The notes below the pieces were generated by a model, which was not told the DNA's origin, searched no databases, and saw only the letters and a list, made by a program, of their open reading frames with translations. From Salinibacter pepae (GTDB lineage Bacteria; Bacteroidota; Rhodothermia; Rhodothermales; Salinibacteraceae): a DNA stretch of 64,000 bases. The translations under genes and the position numbers were made by a program. Positions 40,082 through 48,587 of the stretch are shown here, piece after piece; position 1 is the first letter of the stretch, and the number at the start of each line of letters is the position of its first letter. The DNA lies in NCBI RefSeq assembly GCF_947077775.1, contig NZ_CAMTTE010000001.1, positions 3,314,501 to 3,378,500 of the forward strand, read 5' to 3'.

Positions 40082-40243
40082 TTATTCCTCCTTGGCCCAG
40101 GGGATGTGGTCGCGGTCCTTGTTGCGGCGGCAGCGTTCGCTGCAGTACTTCACGTTTTCCCAGTCGTCCTCCCACTTCTTGCGCCACTCAAACTCGCGAT
40201 TGCACACGGGACATGTTTTCGTGGGGAGATTTTGGTGGCTCAT
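40082..40243 (-). CDS. DUF2256 zinc-finger-like protein
   Basis: 53 residues from the ATG with first base at 40243; the longer frame to 40396 is not family-like. Pattern [30 protein letters not shown], with two Cys pairs likely to bind zinc, is DUF2256. This tiny family is commonly encoded next to photolyases or cryptochromes; here it precedes the DASH gene in the same orientation. Molecular role unknown. Confidence 0.9.
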   Translation of the reverse strand: MSHQNLPTKTCPVCNREFEWRKKWEDDWENVKYCSERCRRNKDRDHIPWAKEE

Positions 40244-40489
40244 GGCACGCGGACGCTTATGTCTGAGAATGTCGTTCGGGCATACGGTCCCGGCGAAGGG
40301 GCGTGCCTGAGCGGTGGGGCTTCTTACACGCTCGTCAAGACCGGCCGACTTCGCACGGTTCTCACGACATTTCGGCCGATGAGCGGACGCAGGCACGCGC
40401 CGCGCAGGAACAGACGCAAAAAAGGGACCGTATTTCCTGTGTCATACAAAAGAGGCCAGCAGCAATTGTAGCTGGTTGCCTATCTGTCT

Positions 40490-40562
40490 GGGGCCATAGC
40501 TCAGTTGGTAGAGCGCTGGAATCGCACTCCAGAGGTCCTGGGTTCGAATCCCAGTGGCTCCA
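40490..40562 (+). tRNA. tRNA-Ala (anticodon CGC)
   Basis: 73 bases, cloverleaf complete. Acceptor GGGGCCA pairs with TGGCTCC, including the G3-U70 wobble that is the alanine identity element; D arm GCTCAGTTGGTAGAGC; anticodon stem CTGGA/TCCAG with loop ATCGCAC (CGC); T arm CTGGGTTCGAATCCCAG; discriminator A. CCA is not encoded. It reads GCG codons, common in this GC-rich genome. A terminator follows. Confidence 0.98.
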
Positions 40563-40591
40563 CTCTTCCGGCCGATCGGATCCACGACACG

Positions 40592-40629
40592 AAACCCCCG
40601 CTCTTGCCCTTCGGCAGGAGCGGGGGTTT
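40592..40629. terminator. Bidirectional terminator after tRNA-Ala
   Basis: AAACCCCCGCTC pairs with GAGCGGGGGTTT around an inner TGCC/GGCA hairpin, a very stable stem. It serves the tRNA on the plus strand and can also end the minus-strand methyltransferase/RND operon, which stops at 40685. Confidence 0.85.
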
Positions 40630-40672
40630 GGTGTTGAAACGGGTTGGTATTGAACTGGGTTGGTATTGAACC
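40626..40672. repeat. Degenerate 15-16-bp tandem repeat
   Basis: GGGTTGGTATTGAAC occurs perfectly at 40641-40655 and 40657-40671, with a degenerate first copy GTTTGGTGTTGAAAC at 40626-40640. It sits between the terminator and the end of the minus-strand gene. Confidence 0.9.
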
Positions 40673-40684
40673 GAGAAAGGAGGC

Positions 40685-41356
40685 CTATTCCCGTAGGTGG
40701 TCGGGAACCTCTTCCGGAATGGTCCACAGGTACAGCACGTCCCCGTCCACGGTGACCGTCGAGTCGGGCTCCCAGCCGTTCATGTCGAAGCTGTGGGAGA
40801 CCACCCGCGTGCCCGGGTCGAGCTGCTCGAAGAGCATTGGACGAAGCCTCAGGTTGACCTCTGGGAAGAGGTACATCGTCACGACGGTCGCGTCGCTGAA
40901 GTCCGCTTCGAAGAGGTCCTGGCGCCGGAATTCCACCCGGTCGCTCACCCCGGCGAGTTTGGCCCGCTTCCGGGCCCGCTGGACGAGGTCGGGCTTGATC
41001 TCGATTCCGACACCGCGGGCGCCGTGCTGCTCGGCGGCCGCGATGGGGACCCGCCCGTCGCCACTGCCGAGGTCGTACACCGTGTCGGACCCCGTGACGC
41101 CGGCGAGCTGCAGCATGCCCTCGACCGTCTTCTCGGGACTCACGACGAAGGGGACGTCGGCGTTGACCGTCGAGTCCACGATTGAGGGGGACGTCGCGGG
41201 CGCAGGGCCCTGCACGGCCGCGGTGTCCGGCCCACGGGTCGACGATGGGTCCGGGTCCTGCGCACAGCCGGCGAGGGGAAGGAGGCCGGCCCCCACGAGA
41301 CTGCACACGAGGAGCGGAGCGACCAGTGTGTGCGTGAAACAGCGGGGGGGACGCAT
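40685..41356 (-). CDS. Lipoprotein-like class I methyltransferase
   Basis: 223 residues. The N-terminus is a lipoprotein signal (hydrophobic stretch and lipobox LAGC near residue 31), followed by a 30-residue Pro/Ser/Asp linker. The rest is a class I SAM methyltransferase: VYDLGSGDGRVPIAAAEQHGARGVGIEI with acidic loop residue, KRAKLAGVSDRVEFRRQDLF and VVTMYLFPEVNLRLRP. SAM is not known to be available in the periplasm, so either the protein is retained in the cytoplasm or its activity there is different. Last gene of an operon with the RND permease (39 bases). Confidence 0.85.
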   Translation of the reverse strand: MRPPRCFTHTLVAPLLVCSLVGAGLLPLAGCAQDPDPSSTRGPDTAAVQGPAPATSPSIVDSTVNADVPFVVSPEKTVEGMLQLAGVTGSDTVYDLGSGDGRVPIAAAEQHGARGVGIEIKPDLVQRARKRAKLAGVSDRVEFRRQDLFEADFSDATVVTMYLFPEVNLRLRPMLFEQLDPGTRVVSHSFDMNGWEPDSTVTVDGDVLYLWTIPEEVPDHLRE

Positions 41357-41395
41357 GGTCAGGGCTCAGACGAGCGAAGGGAAGCGAGTGGGGGG

Positions 41396-44300
41396 CTACG
41401 CCCGCCGCGGCTGCACCGTCGAGTCGGGAAGCCAGGACCAGTCCGGAAGCTTCGACCGCACGGTGCGGGCCGTCAGCTCGAGGCTCACGTACGCCGTGGG
41501 GATGAGCACAAGGGTGATCAGGGTTGAGGCCAGGAGGCCGCCGATTACGACCCGGGCGAGCGCCGCCTGGATTTCGGCCCCGGCCCCGATCCCCAGGGCC
41601 AGCGGCACCAGGCCCAGCACGGTCGTGAGCGTGGTCATCAGGATCGGCCGCAGGCGCAGGCGCCCGGCCTCGGCCACCGCGGGGAGGAGGTCCATCCCGT
41701 GCTCGCGCCGCATCAGGTTGATGTAGTCGACCAGCACGATGGCGTTGTTCACCACGATGCCGATGAGCATCACGAGGCCCATCACGCTCTGGATGTTGAC
41801 GGTGGTGCCCGTGAGCACGAGCGTCGGCAGGACGCCGATGAGCACCAGGGGCACGCTAAACATGACGACGAACGGGTCGAGGAAGCGCTCGAACTGACCG
41901 GCCATCACCATGTAGATGAGCACCAGGGCCATGATGATCGCAATGAGGAAGTCGGTCTGGGCCTTTTGCTGCTCGCGGTACTCCCCGCCGAAGGTGACGG
42001 AGAAGCCCTCCGGCAGATTGAGGTCGGCCAGGTCGCCGCGGGCGCGCTGCACAACCTCGCCGAGCACCGCGTCGCTGTTGAGGGTGGCCGAAATGTAGGT
42101 TACCCGCTGGCCGTTGATGCGCTGGATCTCCGTGGGCCCCCGTCCGCGATTCGTCTCGACGAGGGTAGAAAGGGGGACCGATCCGCCCTCGGGGGGCTGG
42201 ATCGACACGTTGTCCAGGTCGTCCACCGACAGTCGGTCCTCGGGGCGGAGGCGGACAGTAATGGGAAATTGCTCGCCGCCGGACCGGTAGGACGCCGCGC
42301 GGCTCCCGCCCACATTGGTCTGCACGGCGGCGGCGACCTCCCGGACCGTGAGGCCGAGCGAGGAAATCTTGTCGCGCAGGAAGCGAATGTTTTGCTCGGG
42401 GCGCCCCTCCCGGCGGCCGGTCCGGGCGGAGGCGATCCCCGCGACGCCCTCCAGGCGCGACTCAATGCGTTCGGAAATGGAGCGGGCCCGGTCCAGGTCG
42501 TACCCGCGGAGTTCCACCTGGAGCGCCTCGTTGCCCCCGCCGGTGCTAAAGACGCGCCGCAGGATCCAGAGGCCCGACTGGGCCCCGACGCGGATGTCGG
42601 CGCCGGGAACGGACCCGAGCACCTCCGAACGGATGCTGTCGGCCAGCGCGAACGTGTTGACCGACCGCTCGCTGGCCGACTTGAGCCGGATCTCGACCTC
42701 CGCCCCCCACGGCTGCACCTGCTTGGCGAAGTTCTCCATGTCCTCTTCCGGAAGGTGCGGCTTCACGTTTTGCTCCAGCTCGTCGAGGTACTCCATGACG
42801 ACGGCGATATTGGTCCCCTGCGCCATTTGCAGGTCGATGTCGATCTGGTTGGCGTCGGTCTGGGGGGCCAGTTCGACCGACACCAGGGGCCAGAGCGCTA
42901 CGGCACCGCCGAGCAGAACCACGGTCGTCCCAAATACCAGCCAGCGACGCCCAAGGAGCAACTCGATCAGCCTCGAGTAGCGATTTTCCAGTCGGGCGAA
43001 CGCACGCTGAAACCACGACTTCGACGCGTCCTGGTCGATGGCCTGCTCCCCGGCGTCCACCGTCAGGAAGCGGCTCGCCATCATCGGCACGAGCGTGAGC
43101 GCCACGAGCAGCGAACACACCAGGGCGAAGACCACAACCAGCGCCAGGGACTGAAAGAGCGCCGCCGTGGTGGTCCGGGCAAAGACCAGGGGCAGGAAGA
43201 TGACCGAGGTGGTCAGGGTGGAGGCGACGATGGCGCCGGCCACCTCGCGGGTCCCGATGGAGGCGGCCTCCTTCAGCGATCGGCCGTTCTCCTCCCGTTG
43301 TCGGATAATGTTCTCCAAGACCACGATTGCATTGTCGACGATCAGGCCCACCCCCAGGGCCAGCCCCCCGAACGTCATTTGGTTCAACGTGAGGTCGTTG
43401 AAGAACAGCAGGGCGAACGTCGCGATGATCGAGATGGGAATCGACAGCGCGATGATGAACGTCGTCGATCCGTTCCGGAGAAACAGGTACAGCACCAGGA
43501 TGGCCAGGAGGGAGCCCCAGATGGCCGAGTTCTGGACGTTGTTGATCGACTTGCGGATAAAGTCGCTCTGGTCGCTGACGACGGTCAGCCTCACGTCGGA
43601 GCGCGCCTTGTTGATGCGCTCCACCTCGGCACGAATGTTGTCCGCCACGGTGACCGTATTGGCCCCGCTTTGCTTCTGGATGTCGAGGCGAACCACCGGA
43701 ACGCCGTTCAGCTCCGCGATGCGGTCAAGGTCTTCGTAGCCGTCCACGACCTCGGCCACGTCGTCCACGCGGATGGGGGTCTGCCCGGCCGTCGTGACGA
43801 CCGTGCGCCGGATCTCCCTGAGCGACTCGTACTCCCCCTGCGTCCGGACGTACAGGTCCTTTAGGCCCTCCTTCACGTTGCCGCCGGGCAGGGCCACGTT
43901 CGACTGGGAAATGGCCTGCTGCACCTGTGCGGCGGAGAGGTTGTAGGACTTCAGGCGGTCCCGGTCGATGTTGACGCGGACCTGCCGGTAGATGCCGCCT
44001 TGGATGTTGAGGGTGCCCACGCCCGGGATTTGTTCAAACTGCTTGCCAAGGTTGCGCTCCAGCAGCCGCGTGAGCGACTCCATGTCGCGGCTCGACTCCA
44101 CCGCGATGGTCACGATCTCCTGACTGTTGGGGTCGAACTTCCAGATGCCCGGCGGTTCGGCCTCGACCGGCAGGTCGTCGCGAATGCGGTCGAGCGCGGC
44201 CCGCACGTCGTTGGCCGCCGCATTGAGGTCGGTGCCCTGGGCGAATTCCAGGTTTACGCGGCTCTCGCCTTCCTCGGAGCTGGACGTCATGCGCTCCACG

Positions 44301-44527
44301 TTGGGGACGCTGGAGACGGCATTCGACACCGGGTCGGTGACAATGGTCTCCATCTCCTCGGGCCCCACGTTCGCGTAGTTCGTGTAGACCGTCACGCGCG
44401 GGTACTCGATCTCCGGAAGGAGGTCCACCGGCAGGTAGTAGAAGCTGACGCTGCCGACCACCAGGATGGCGAGGAACGTCATCGCCGTCGCGACCGGGCG
44501 TCGAATGGAGGCGTCGTAGAGGGACAT
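41396..44527 (-). CDS. RND efflux transporter permease (HAE1-like)
   Basis: 1043 residues, the length of AcrB-type permeases. Inner-membrane proton/drug antiporter working as a trimer with the adaptor encoded immediately upstream. The twelve membrane segments are visible in two pseudo-repeats; N-terminus RRPVATAMTFLAILVVGSVSF; TM4 motif ALGVGLIVDNAIVVLENIIRQ, where the canonical DD reads DN; second-half motif VMLIGIVVNNAIVLVDYINLMR. The large periplasmic porter loops lie at about 40-330 and 560-860. No outer-membrane factor is in the window. Substrate unknown. Confidence 0.95.
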   Translation of the reverse strand: MSLYDASIRRPVATAMTFLAILVVGSVSFYYLPVDLLPEIEYPRVTVYTNYANVGPEEMETIVTDPVSNAVSSVPNVERMTSSSEEGESRVNLEFAQGTDLNAAANDVRAALDRIRDDLPVEAEPPGIWKFDPNSQEIVTIAVESSRDMESLTRLLERNLGKQFEQIPGVGTLNIQGGIYRQVRVNIDRDRLKSYNLSAAQVQQAISQSNVALPGGNVKEGLKDLYVRTQGEYESLREIRRTVVTTAGQTPIRVDDVAEVVDGYEDLDRIAELNGVPVVRLDIQKQSGANTVTVADNIRAEVERINKARSDVRLTVVSDQSDFIRKSINNVQNSAIWGSLLAILVLYLFLRNGSTTFIIALSIPISIIATFALLFFNDLTLNQMTFGGLALGVGLIVDNAIVVLENIIRQREENGRSLKEAASIGTREVAGAIVASTLTTSVIFLPLVFARTTTAALFQSLALVVVFALVCSLLVALTLVPMMASRFLTVDAGEQAIDQDASKSWFQRAFARLENRYSRLIELLLGRRWLVFGTTVVLLGGAVALWPLVSVELAPQTDANQIDIDLQMAQGTNIAVVMEYLDELEQNVKPHLPEEDMENFAKQVQPWGAEVEIRLKSASERSVNTFALADSIRSEVLGSVPGADIRVGAQSGLWILRRVFSTGGGNEALQVELRGYDLDRARSISERIESRLEGVAGIASARTGRREGRPEQNIRFLRDKISSLGLTVREVAAAVQTNVGGSRAASYRSGGEQFPITVRLRPEDRLSVDDLDNVSIQPPEGGSVPLSTLVETNRGRGPTEIQRINGQRVTYISATLNSDAVLGEVVQRARGDLADLNLPEGFSVTFGGEYREQQKAQTDFLIAIIMALVLIYMVMAGQFERFLDPFVVMFSVPLVLIGVLPTLVLTGTTVNIQSVMGLVMLIGIVVNNAIVLVDYINLMRREHGMDLLPAVAEAGRLRLRPILMTTLTTVLGLVPLALGIGAGAEIQAALARVVIGGLLASTLITLVLIPTAYVSLELTARTVRSKLPDWSWLPDSTVQPRRA

Positions 44528-44576
44528 GGGCAGGGGCGATCAGGCAAGGGCGAGAGCGACGAGGGGGGAAGAGCAA

Positions 44577-45989
44577 CTACCGGCGTTGGGTCGTCGCCAT
44601 GTTGGGGGCGGTGGTGTCTGCGGACGCGTCCGGGGGGGAGACGGACGACCGGGCCGTGTCGTCGGGCGCCGTGTCGGGCCCAAACCGCTGGTCCGCGAGG
44701 CGCTGCTGCCGTTCGAGCACCCGGTTCAGAAGGTCGGTGTCCTGTAGGCGCTGCAGCGCCATGAGGCGCGACCAGGGCACCGGACGCACCCGGGCGTCCA
44801 CTCGCTCGCCCGCGCCGCTTTCGAGTAGGTTCTGACCCACCGTCACGACCCAGTCGCCAGGCTCGACGCCCCGGATGCCGGCGGTCTGTTGGCCCTCCGC
44901 GAGCACCTCCACCTCCCGAAACGTGGTGGGGGTCGGCGGCGTGAGCGGCGGTGGATTGGCCTCGTCAAAGCTCTCGGGCACGTCTACAGGGATTTCCGTT
45001 CCCAGTGTCGGGGCCACGAAGACGCCGCGGGCATTCGAGCCGGGGTTCTCGTAGAGGGCGCTGAGGGGGACGATCGTGGCCCGTTCGCTCTCCCCGTAGG
45101 CCACGTCCACCTCAACGAACATGCCCGGGTTCAGGAGGCCGGACGCGTTCGGGACCACAATTTCGGCCTCGGCGCTGTACGATTCCTCGCTCAGAAACGG
45201 GGACATGCGGGTCACCGACGCCTGAATGACGGTGTCCTGTTGCGGCACGTGGAGGCGGGCCGTCTGTCCGGGGCGGACGCGGCCAAACATCCGGTCCGTC
45301 ACCTCCACGTGCACCTTCACAGAGTCGAGGTCGCCGATGGTGTAGAGGCGGGTGTCGGGGCCCACCCGCTGGCCCACCTGCACGTTGCGCTGCCCCACAT
45401 GTCCACTGATGGGGGCGCGCACGACCGTCCGGCGGAGGGTTGTCTCCCGTTCCTGCAGGGCGGACTCGGCCTGTTCCACCTGGGCCTGAGCCTGCTCGTA
45501 GGTCGCCTCGGCCTGCTCCACCTGGGCCCGCAGCGATTCGAGCTGCTGCTGGCTCTCGAAGTCCTGGTCGGCGAGGCGTTCGGTCCGTTTCAGCTGAGAG
45601 CGGAGCTCGCGGAGGCTGGCCCGAGCGCCCTGCGCTTCCGCCTTGGCGGTTCGGAGGGCGGCTTTCGCCTGTCGAACCTGTTGCTCGTAGGTGACGCGCC
45701 GGAGCCGCACGAGGGGCTCGCCCTTCTCCACGTAGTCGCCCGTCTGGGCCTCCACGGCGACGACCGGCTGGCTTAGCTCCGCGTAGATGGCGACCTGGTT
45801 GCGCGCCCGGACCGTGCCGCTCATCCGTTCCTCCAGCGGGAGGGTTCCGTCGCGGGCCTGCACGGCCTCCACGGAGGGGGGGGAGCTGTTGCCCTGTCCC
45901 CGGCGGGGGGCGTCTCCCTCGTCGGAGGACGAGCCACAACCGCTTAGCAAGAGGAAAAACGTGAGACCGACGAAAGCCAACCGGGCCAT
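44577..45989 (-). CDS. RND efflux adaptor (membrane-fusion protein)
   Basis: 470 residues from the ATG at 45989, chosen for its lipoprotein signal (ARLAFVGLTFFLLLSGCG, lipobox LSGC). Periplasmic adaptor: barrel-sandwich halves around YAELSQPVVAVEAQTGDYVEKGEPLVRL and RAPISGHVGQRNVQVGQRVGPDTRLYTI flanking a coiled-coil hairpin (about 105-180, repeats of QVEQAEATYEQAQAQ). Then come beta-barrel and membrane-proximal domains. The last 60 residues (DTDLLNRVLERQQRLADQRFG and a Ser/Asp/Thr tail) are an extension beyond the family. First gene of the three-gene operon, 49 bases before the permease. Confidence 0.93.
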   Translation of the reverse strand: MARLAFVGLTFFLLLSGCGSSSDEGDAPRRGQGNSSPPSVEAVQARDGTLPLEERMSGTVRARNQVAIYAELSQPVVAVEAQTGDYVEKGEPLVRLRRVTYEQQVRQAKAALRTAKAEAQGARASLRELRSQLKRTERLADQDFESQQQLESLRAQVEQAEATYEQAQAQVEQAESALQERETTLRRTVVRAPISGHVGQRNVQVGQRVGPDTRLYTIGDLDSVKVHVEVTDRMFGRVRPGQTARLHVPQQDTVIQASVTRMSPFLSEESYSAEAEIVVPNASGLLNPGMFVEVDVAYGESERATIVPLSALYENPGSNARGVFVAPTLGTEIPVDVPESFDEANPPPLTPPTPTTFREVEVLAEGQQTAGIRGVEPGDWVVTVGQNLLESGAGERVDARVRPVPWSRLMALQRLQDTDLLNRVLERQQRLADQRFGPDTAPDDTARSSVSPPDASADTTAPNMATTQRR

Positions 45990-46274
45990 GAGTGGATGCG
46001 GAGGAACTGGGAAAGGGATGGGAAAATAATACCGAATGGGCACCGATGATGTGTCCCCAGCACCGGGGACGGCAGCATCGTTGCGCTTGCAGGAGGGGGC
46101 CTCTTTGGATCGAACAGGGCACACGCACCCGTCCCTTCACTGCAGGTTTCTAGGCCGTCGATCAGTTGCACGACTGACGGTTCCAACTACACCTCGGCGC
46201 CGCGGAAATCAGACGGTTCCGCTTCGGAGAGCCGCCTGGGGGGATTGTCTTTCACACACGCTGGCCCATAGGTC

Positions 46275-46886
46275 ATGACGGACACGTATCGCACCCTTGA
46301 CGGCTCGGGGCGGGCCGAGCACACCGTCGACGGGTCCCGGTTCCTGGCGGAGGCGGCCGCGGTGGCGAGCCGGACGGCGGCCGAAGAGACAATTGCTGCC
46401 GTCCGCGCCCGGGAGCACAAGGCCACGCACCACTGTTCGGCCTACCGGCTGGGCGTGACCGGCGACACGTTTCGGTACGACGACGATGGGGAGCCGAGCG
46501 GCACTGCGGGCCGGCCCATCCTCCGTCAGATCGACGCGCGCGATCTTACAAGCACACTCGTCGTGGTGACGCGCTACTTTGGCGGCACGGAGTTGGGCAC
46601 GGGGGGGCTGGCACGGGCCTACGGCGACGCCGCGGCCGCGGCGCTGGAGCGGGCGGACAAGGTCGAGCGCGTCGTGCGGACGCCGCTTCGGATTCGGTAC
46701 GACTACGACGACACCGCCCCTGCGGAGCGGGTGCTCCGGCAGTTCGACGCGGACGTGCGGGCCAGTGAGTACACCGACGTGACGACCCTGACCGTTGGCG
46801 TGCGACAATCAGAGGTGGACGCGTTCGTTGACGCCTTTAGGAATGCCCTCTCCGATCGCGGCGACGTGTTGCGAGTTGGGCGTTGA
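46275..46886 (+). CDS. yigZ: YigZ/IMPACT family protein (UPF0029)
   Basis: 203 residues. The UPF0029 N-terminal domain is clear: GSRFLAEAAAV, HKATHHCSAYRLG, DDDGEPSGTAGRPILRQI and STLVVVTRYFGGTELGTGGLARAYGDAA, followed by a ferredoxin-like C-terminal domain (DUF1949). The biochemical role of YigZ is not settled. Divergent from the RND operon across about 285 bases in which I see no gene. Confidence 0.92.
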   Translation: MTDTYRTLDGSGRAEHTVDGSRFLAEAAAVASRTAAEETIAAVRAREHKATHHCSAYRLGVTGDTFRYDDDGEPSGTAGRPILRQIDARDLTSTLVVVTRYFGGTELGTGGLARAYGDAAAAALERADKVERVVRTPLRIRYDYDDTAPAERVLRQFDADVRASEYTDVTTLTVGVRQSEVDAFVDAFRNALSDRGDVLRVGR

Positions 46887-46897
46887 GGGGTGGGCGT

Positions 46898-46926
46898 TGC
46901 GCAAGTGTGCGCACTTTTTTCTTTTT
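46898..46926 (+). terminator. Intrinsic terminator after yigZ
   Basis: TGCGCA (46898-46903) and TGCGCA (46908-46913) form a 6-bp hairpin with loop AGTG, followed by CTTTTTTCTTTTTCC. Confidence 0.7.
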
Positions 46927-46944
46927 CCACCCGTTCCTCCACGC

Positions 46945-47391
46945 TCACTTGAACCGCTCCATCGCGGCCACGGCCAACTCGTCGGCCATAATGTTCAATT
47001 CGTCGTCGGCGTGGCCCTTCACCCAGACCCAGTCGACCTCGTGCCGGTCCGCCTCCTCGAGAAGCGCCTTCCACAGGTCCTGGTTCTTGACGTCGTCGTT
47101 CGAGGCGGTCTGCCAGTTGTTGTCCTGCCAGCTGTCGAGCCACCCCTCGTTGAACGCCTTCGAGAGGTACTCGCTGTCGGTGTGGAGCGCGACCCGACTC
47201 CGGTCGTCGAGGGCCCGGAGGGCCTCCAGGGCGGCCGTCAGCTCCATCCGGTTGTTGGTGGTGTGGGGCTCCCCGCCGGTGAGCGGATCGGTGGCGTCCG
47301 AGTCGTCGTCGGGAAGGAGAATGGCGGCCCAGCCGCCGGGCCCCGGATTCCCGCTGCAGGCGCCGTCGGTGTAGATGGTGACCTCGTTCAT
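46945..47391 (-). CDS. rnhA: Ribonuclease HI
   Basis: 148 residues from the ATG with first base 47391; upstream in-frame codons to 47529 lack family similarity. Degrades RNA in RNA-DNA hybrids. Motifs and catalytic acids: IYTDGACSGNPGPGGWAAIL (Asp), TNNRMELTAALEAL (Glu), ALHTDSEYLSKAFNEGW (Asp), WVWVKGHADDELNIMADELA (His and Asp). It has a small acidic insertion (DDDSDATDPLTGGE). Convergent with yigZ. Confidence 0.96.
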   Translation of the reverse strand: MNEVTIYTDGACSGNPGPGGWAAILLPDDDSDATDPLTGGEPHTTNNRMELTAALEALRALDDRSRVALHTDSEYLSKAFNEGWLDSWQDNNWQTASNDDVKNQDLWKALLEEADRHEVDWVWVKGHADDELNIMADELAVAAMERFK

Positions 47392-47567
47392 AAAGCCGAG
47401 AAAGCAAAAGAGAAAACGAATGCCTTCAAACGTACGCGGCGGGGCCGGACAGGTCCAGGACCGCGCCGAAAAAGCCCCGTGAAAACCTTGAGTGCAGAGC
47501 GGGCGTAAAGCAGAATCACGCATTTCCAAATCTAGACCAACCCGGGACTCATCCCTTCGGGCCCAGC

Positions 47568-48587
47568 ATGAAGTTTCTTGATCAGGTCGATCTCAGGGTA
47601 AGCAGTGGCGACGGCGGCAAAGGCGTCGTGGCGTGGCGCCGGGAAAAGTATGTCCCCAAAGGCGGCCCGTCGGGGGGCGACGGGGGAGACGGGGGCTCGG
47701 TGTACGTCGAGGCCGACGAGAACCTCTACACGCTGATGGACCTGAGTCACAACACCCAGGTCTTTGCGGGGGACGGCGAGCCGGGCGGACGCCGCGAGCA
47801 GACGGGGGCTTCGGGCGCGGACAAGGTCATTCGGGTGCCGCCCGGAACCGTGGTGAAAAAACAGACGGGGGAAGTCCTGGGGGAGGTCGTGGAGCCGGGC
47901 CAGCGCATCTGCGTGGCCGAAGGGGGACAGGGCGGGCGGGGCAACGCCTTCTTCAAATCGAGCACGAACCAGGCCCCCCGCGAGTCGCAGCCGGGGGAGC
48001 CCGGCGAGGAGCGCGATCTGACGTTCGAGCTCAAGCTGATGGCGGACGTGGGGCTCGTCGGCTTCCCGAATGCGGGCAAGAGCACGCTCGTGTCGTCCGT
48101 GTCGGCTGCGGAGCCGGAGGTGGCGGACTACCCGTTTACGACGCTCACCCCCCAGCTGGGCATGGTCTACGTGAGCGAGTACGAAACCTTCGTGATGGCC
48201 GATATTCCCGGCATCATCGAGGACGCACACGAGGGAAAGGGCCTCGGGCTCCAATTCCTCCGCCATATCGAGCGCACGTCGGTCCTATTGTTCGTCATTC
48301 CCATTACGTCGCAGGACCTGGGCGAAGAGTACGAGGCGCTCCTCCACGAGCTGGAGTCCCACGAGGCCAGCCTTCTCGACAAGCCTCGTGTCGTGGCGCT
48401 GTCGAAGATTGATATCCTGGCGCCCGACGAGCGGGAGCTCCTGCCCGACGTGGTGGCCGATGAGTTTCCGGACGATGTGCCCCTGCTTCCGATTAGCGCC
48501 GTGGCCGACGTGGGCCTCGACCCGCTGAGGTACACCCTCTTCGACACCGTCCACTCCACGCAATCGGCGGACGCACTCGACGCATGA
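47568..48587 (+). CDS. obgE: Obg/CgtA GTPase
   Basis: 339 residues. Ribosome-assembly and stress GTPase acting at the 50S subunit. The Gly-rich Obg domain (1-158: FLDQVDLRVSSGDGGKGV, KGGPSGGDGGDGGSVYV, AEGGQGGRGNAFFKSSTNQAP) precedes the G domain: P-loop VGFPNAGKST, switch II ADIPGIIEDAHEGKGLG, NKxD-type motif as SKID, SAV motif ISAVADVG. It has no extra C-terminal domain. The stop overlaps the next gene's start (ATGA), so the two are translationally coupled. Confidence 0.97.
   Translation: MKFLDQVDLRVSSGDGGKGVVAWRREKYVPKGGPSGGDGGDGGSVYVEADENLYTLMDLSHNTQVFAGDGEPGGRREQTGASGADKVIRVPPGTVVKKQTGEVLGEVVEPGQRICVAEGGQGGRGNAFFKSSTNQAPRESQPGEPGEERDLTFELKLMADVGLVGFPNAGKSTLVSSVSAAEPEVADYPFTTLTPQLGMVYVSEYETFVMADIPGIIEDAHEGKGLGLQFLRHIERTSVLLFVIPITSQDLGEEYEALLHELESHEASLLDKPRVVALSKIDILAPDERELLPDVVADEFPDDVPLLPISAVADVGLDPLRYTLFDTVHSTQSADALDA

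Noticed and set aside
41699-43864. A long plus-strand open frame opposite the RND permease
   Set aside because: Same reason: shadow of a confirmed gene, no recognisable domain, no independent signals.
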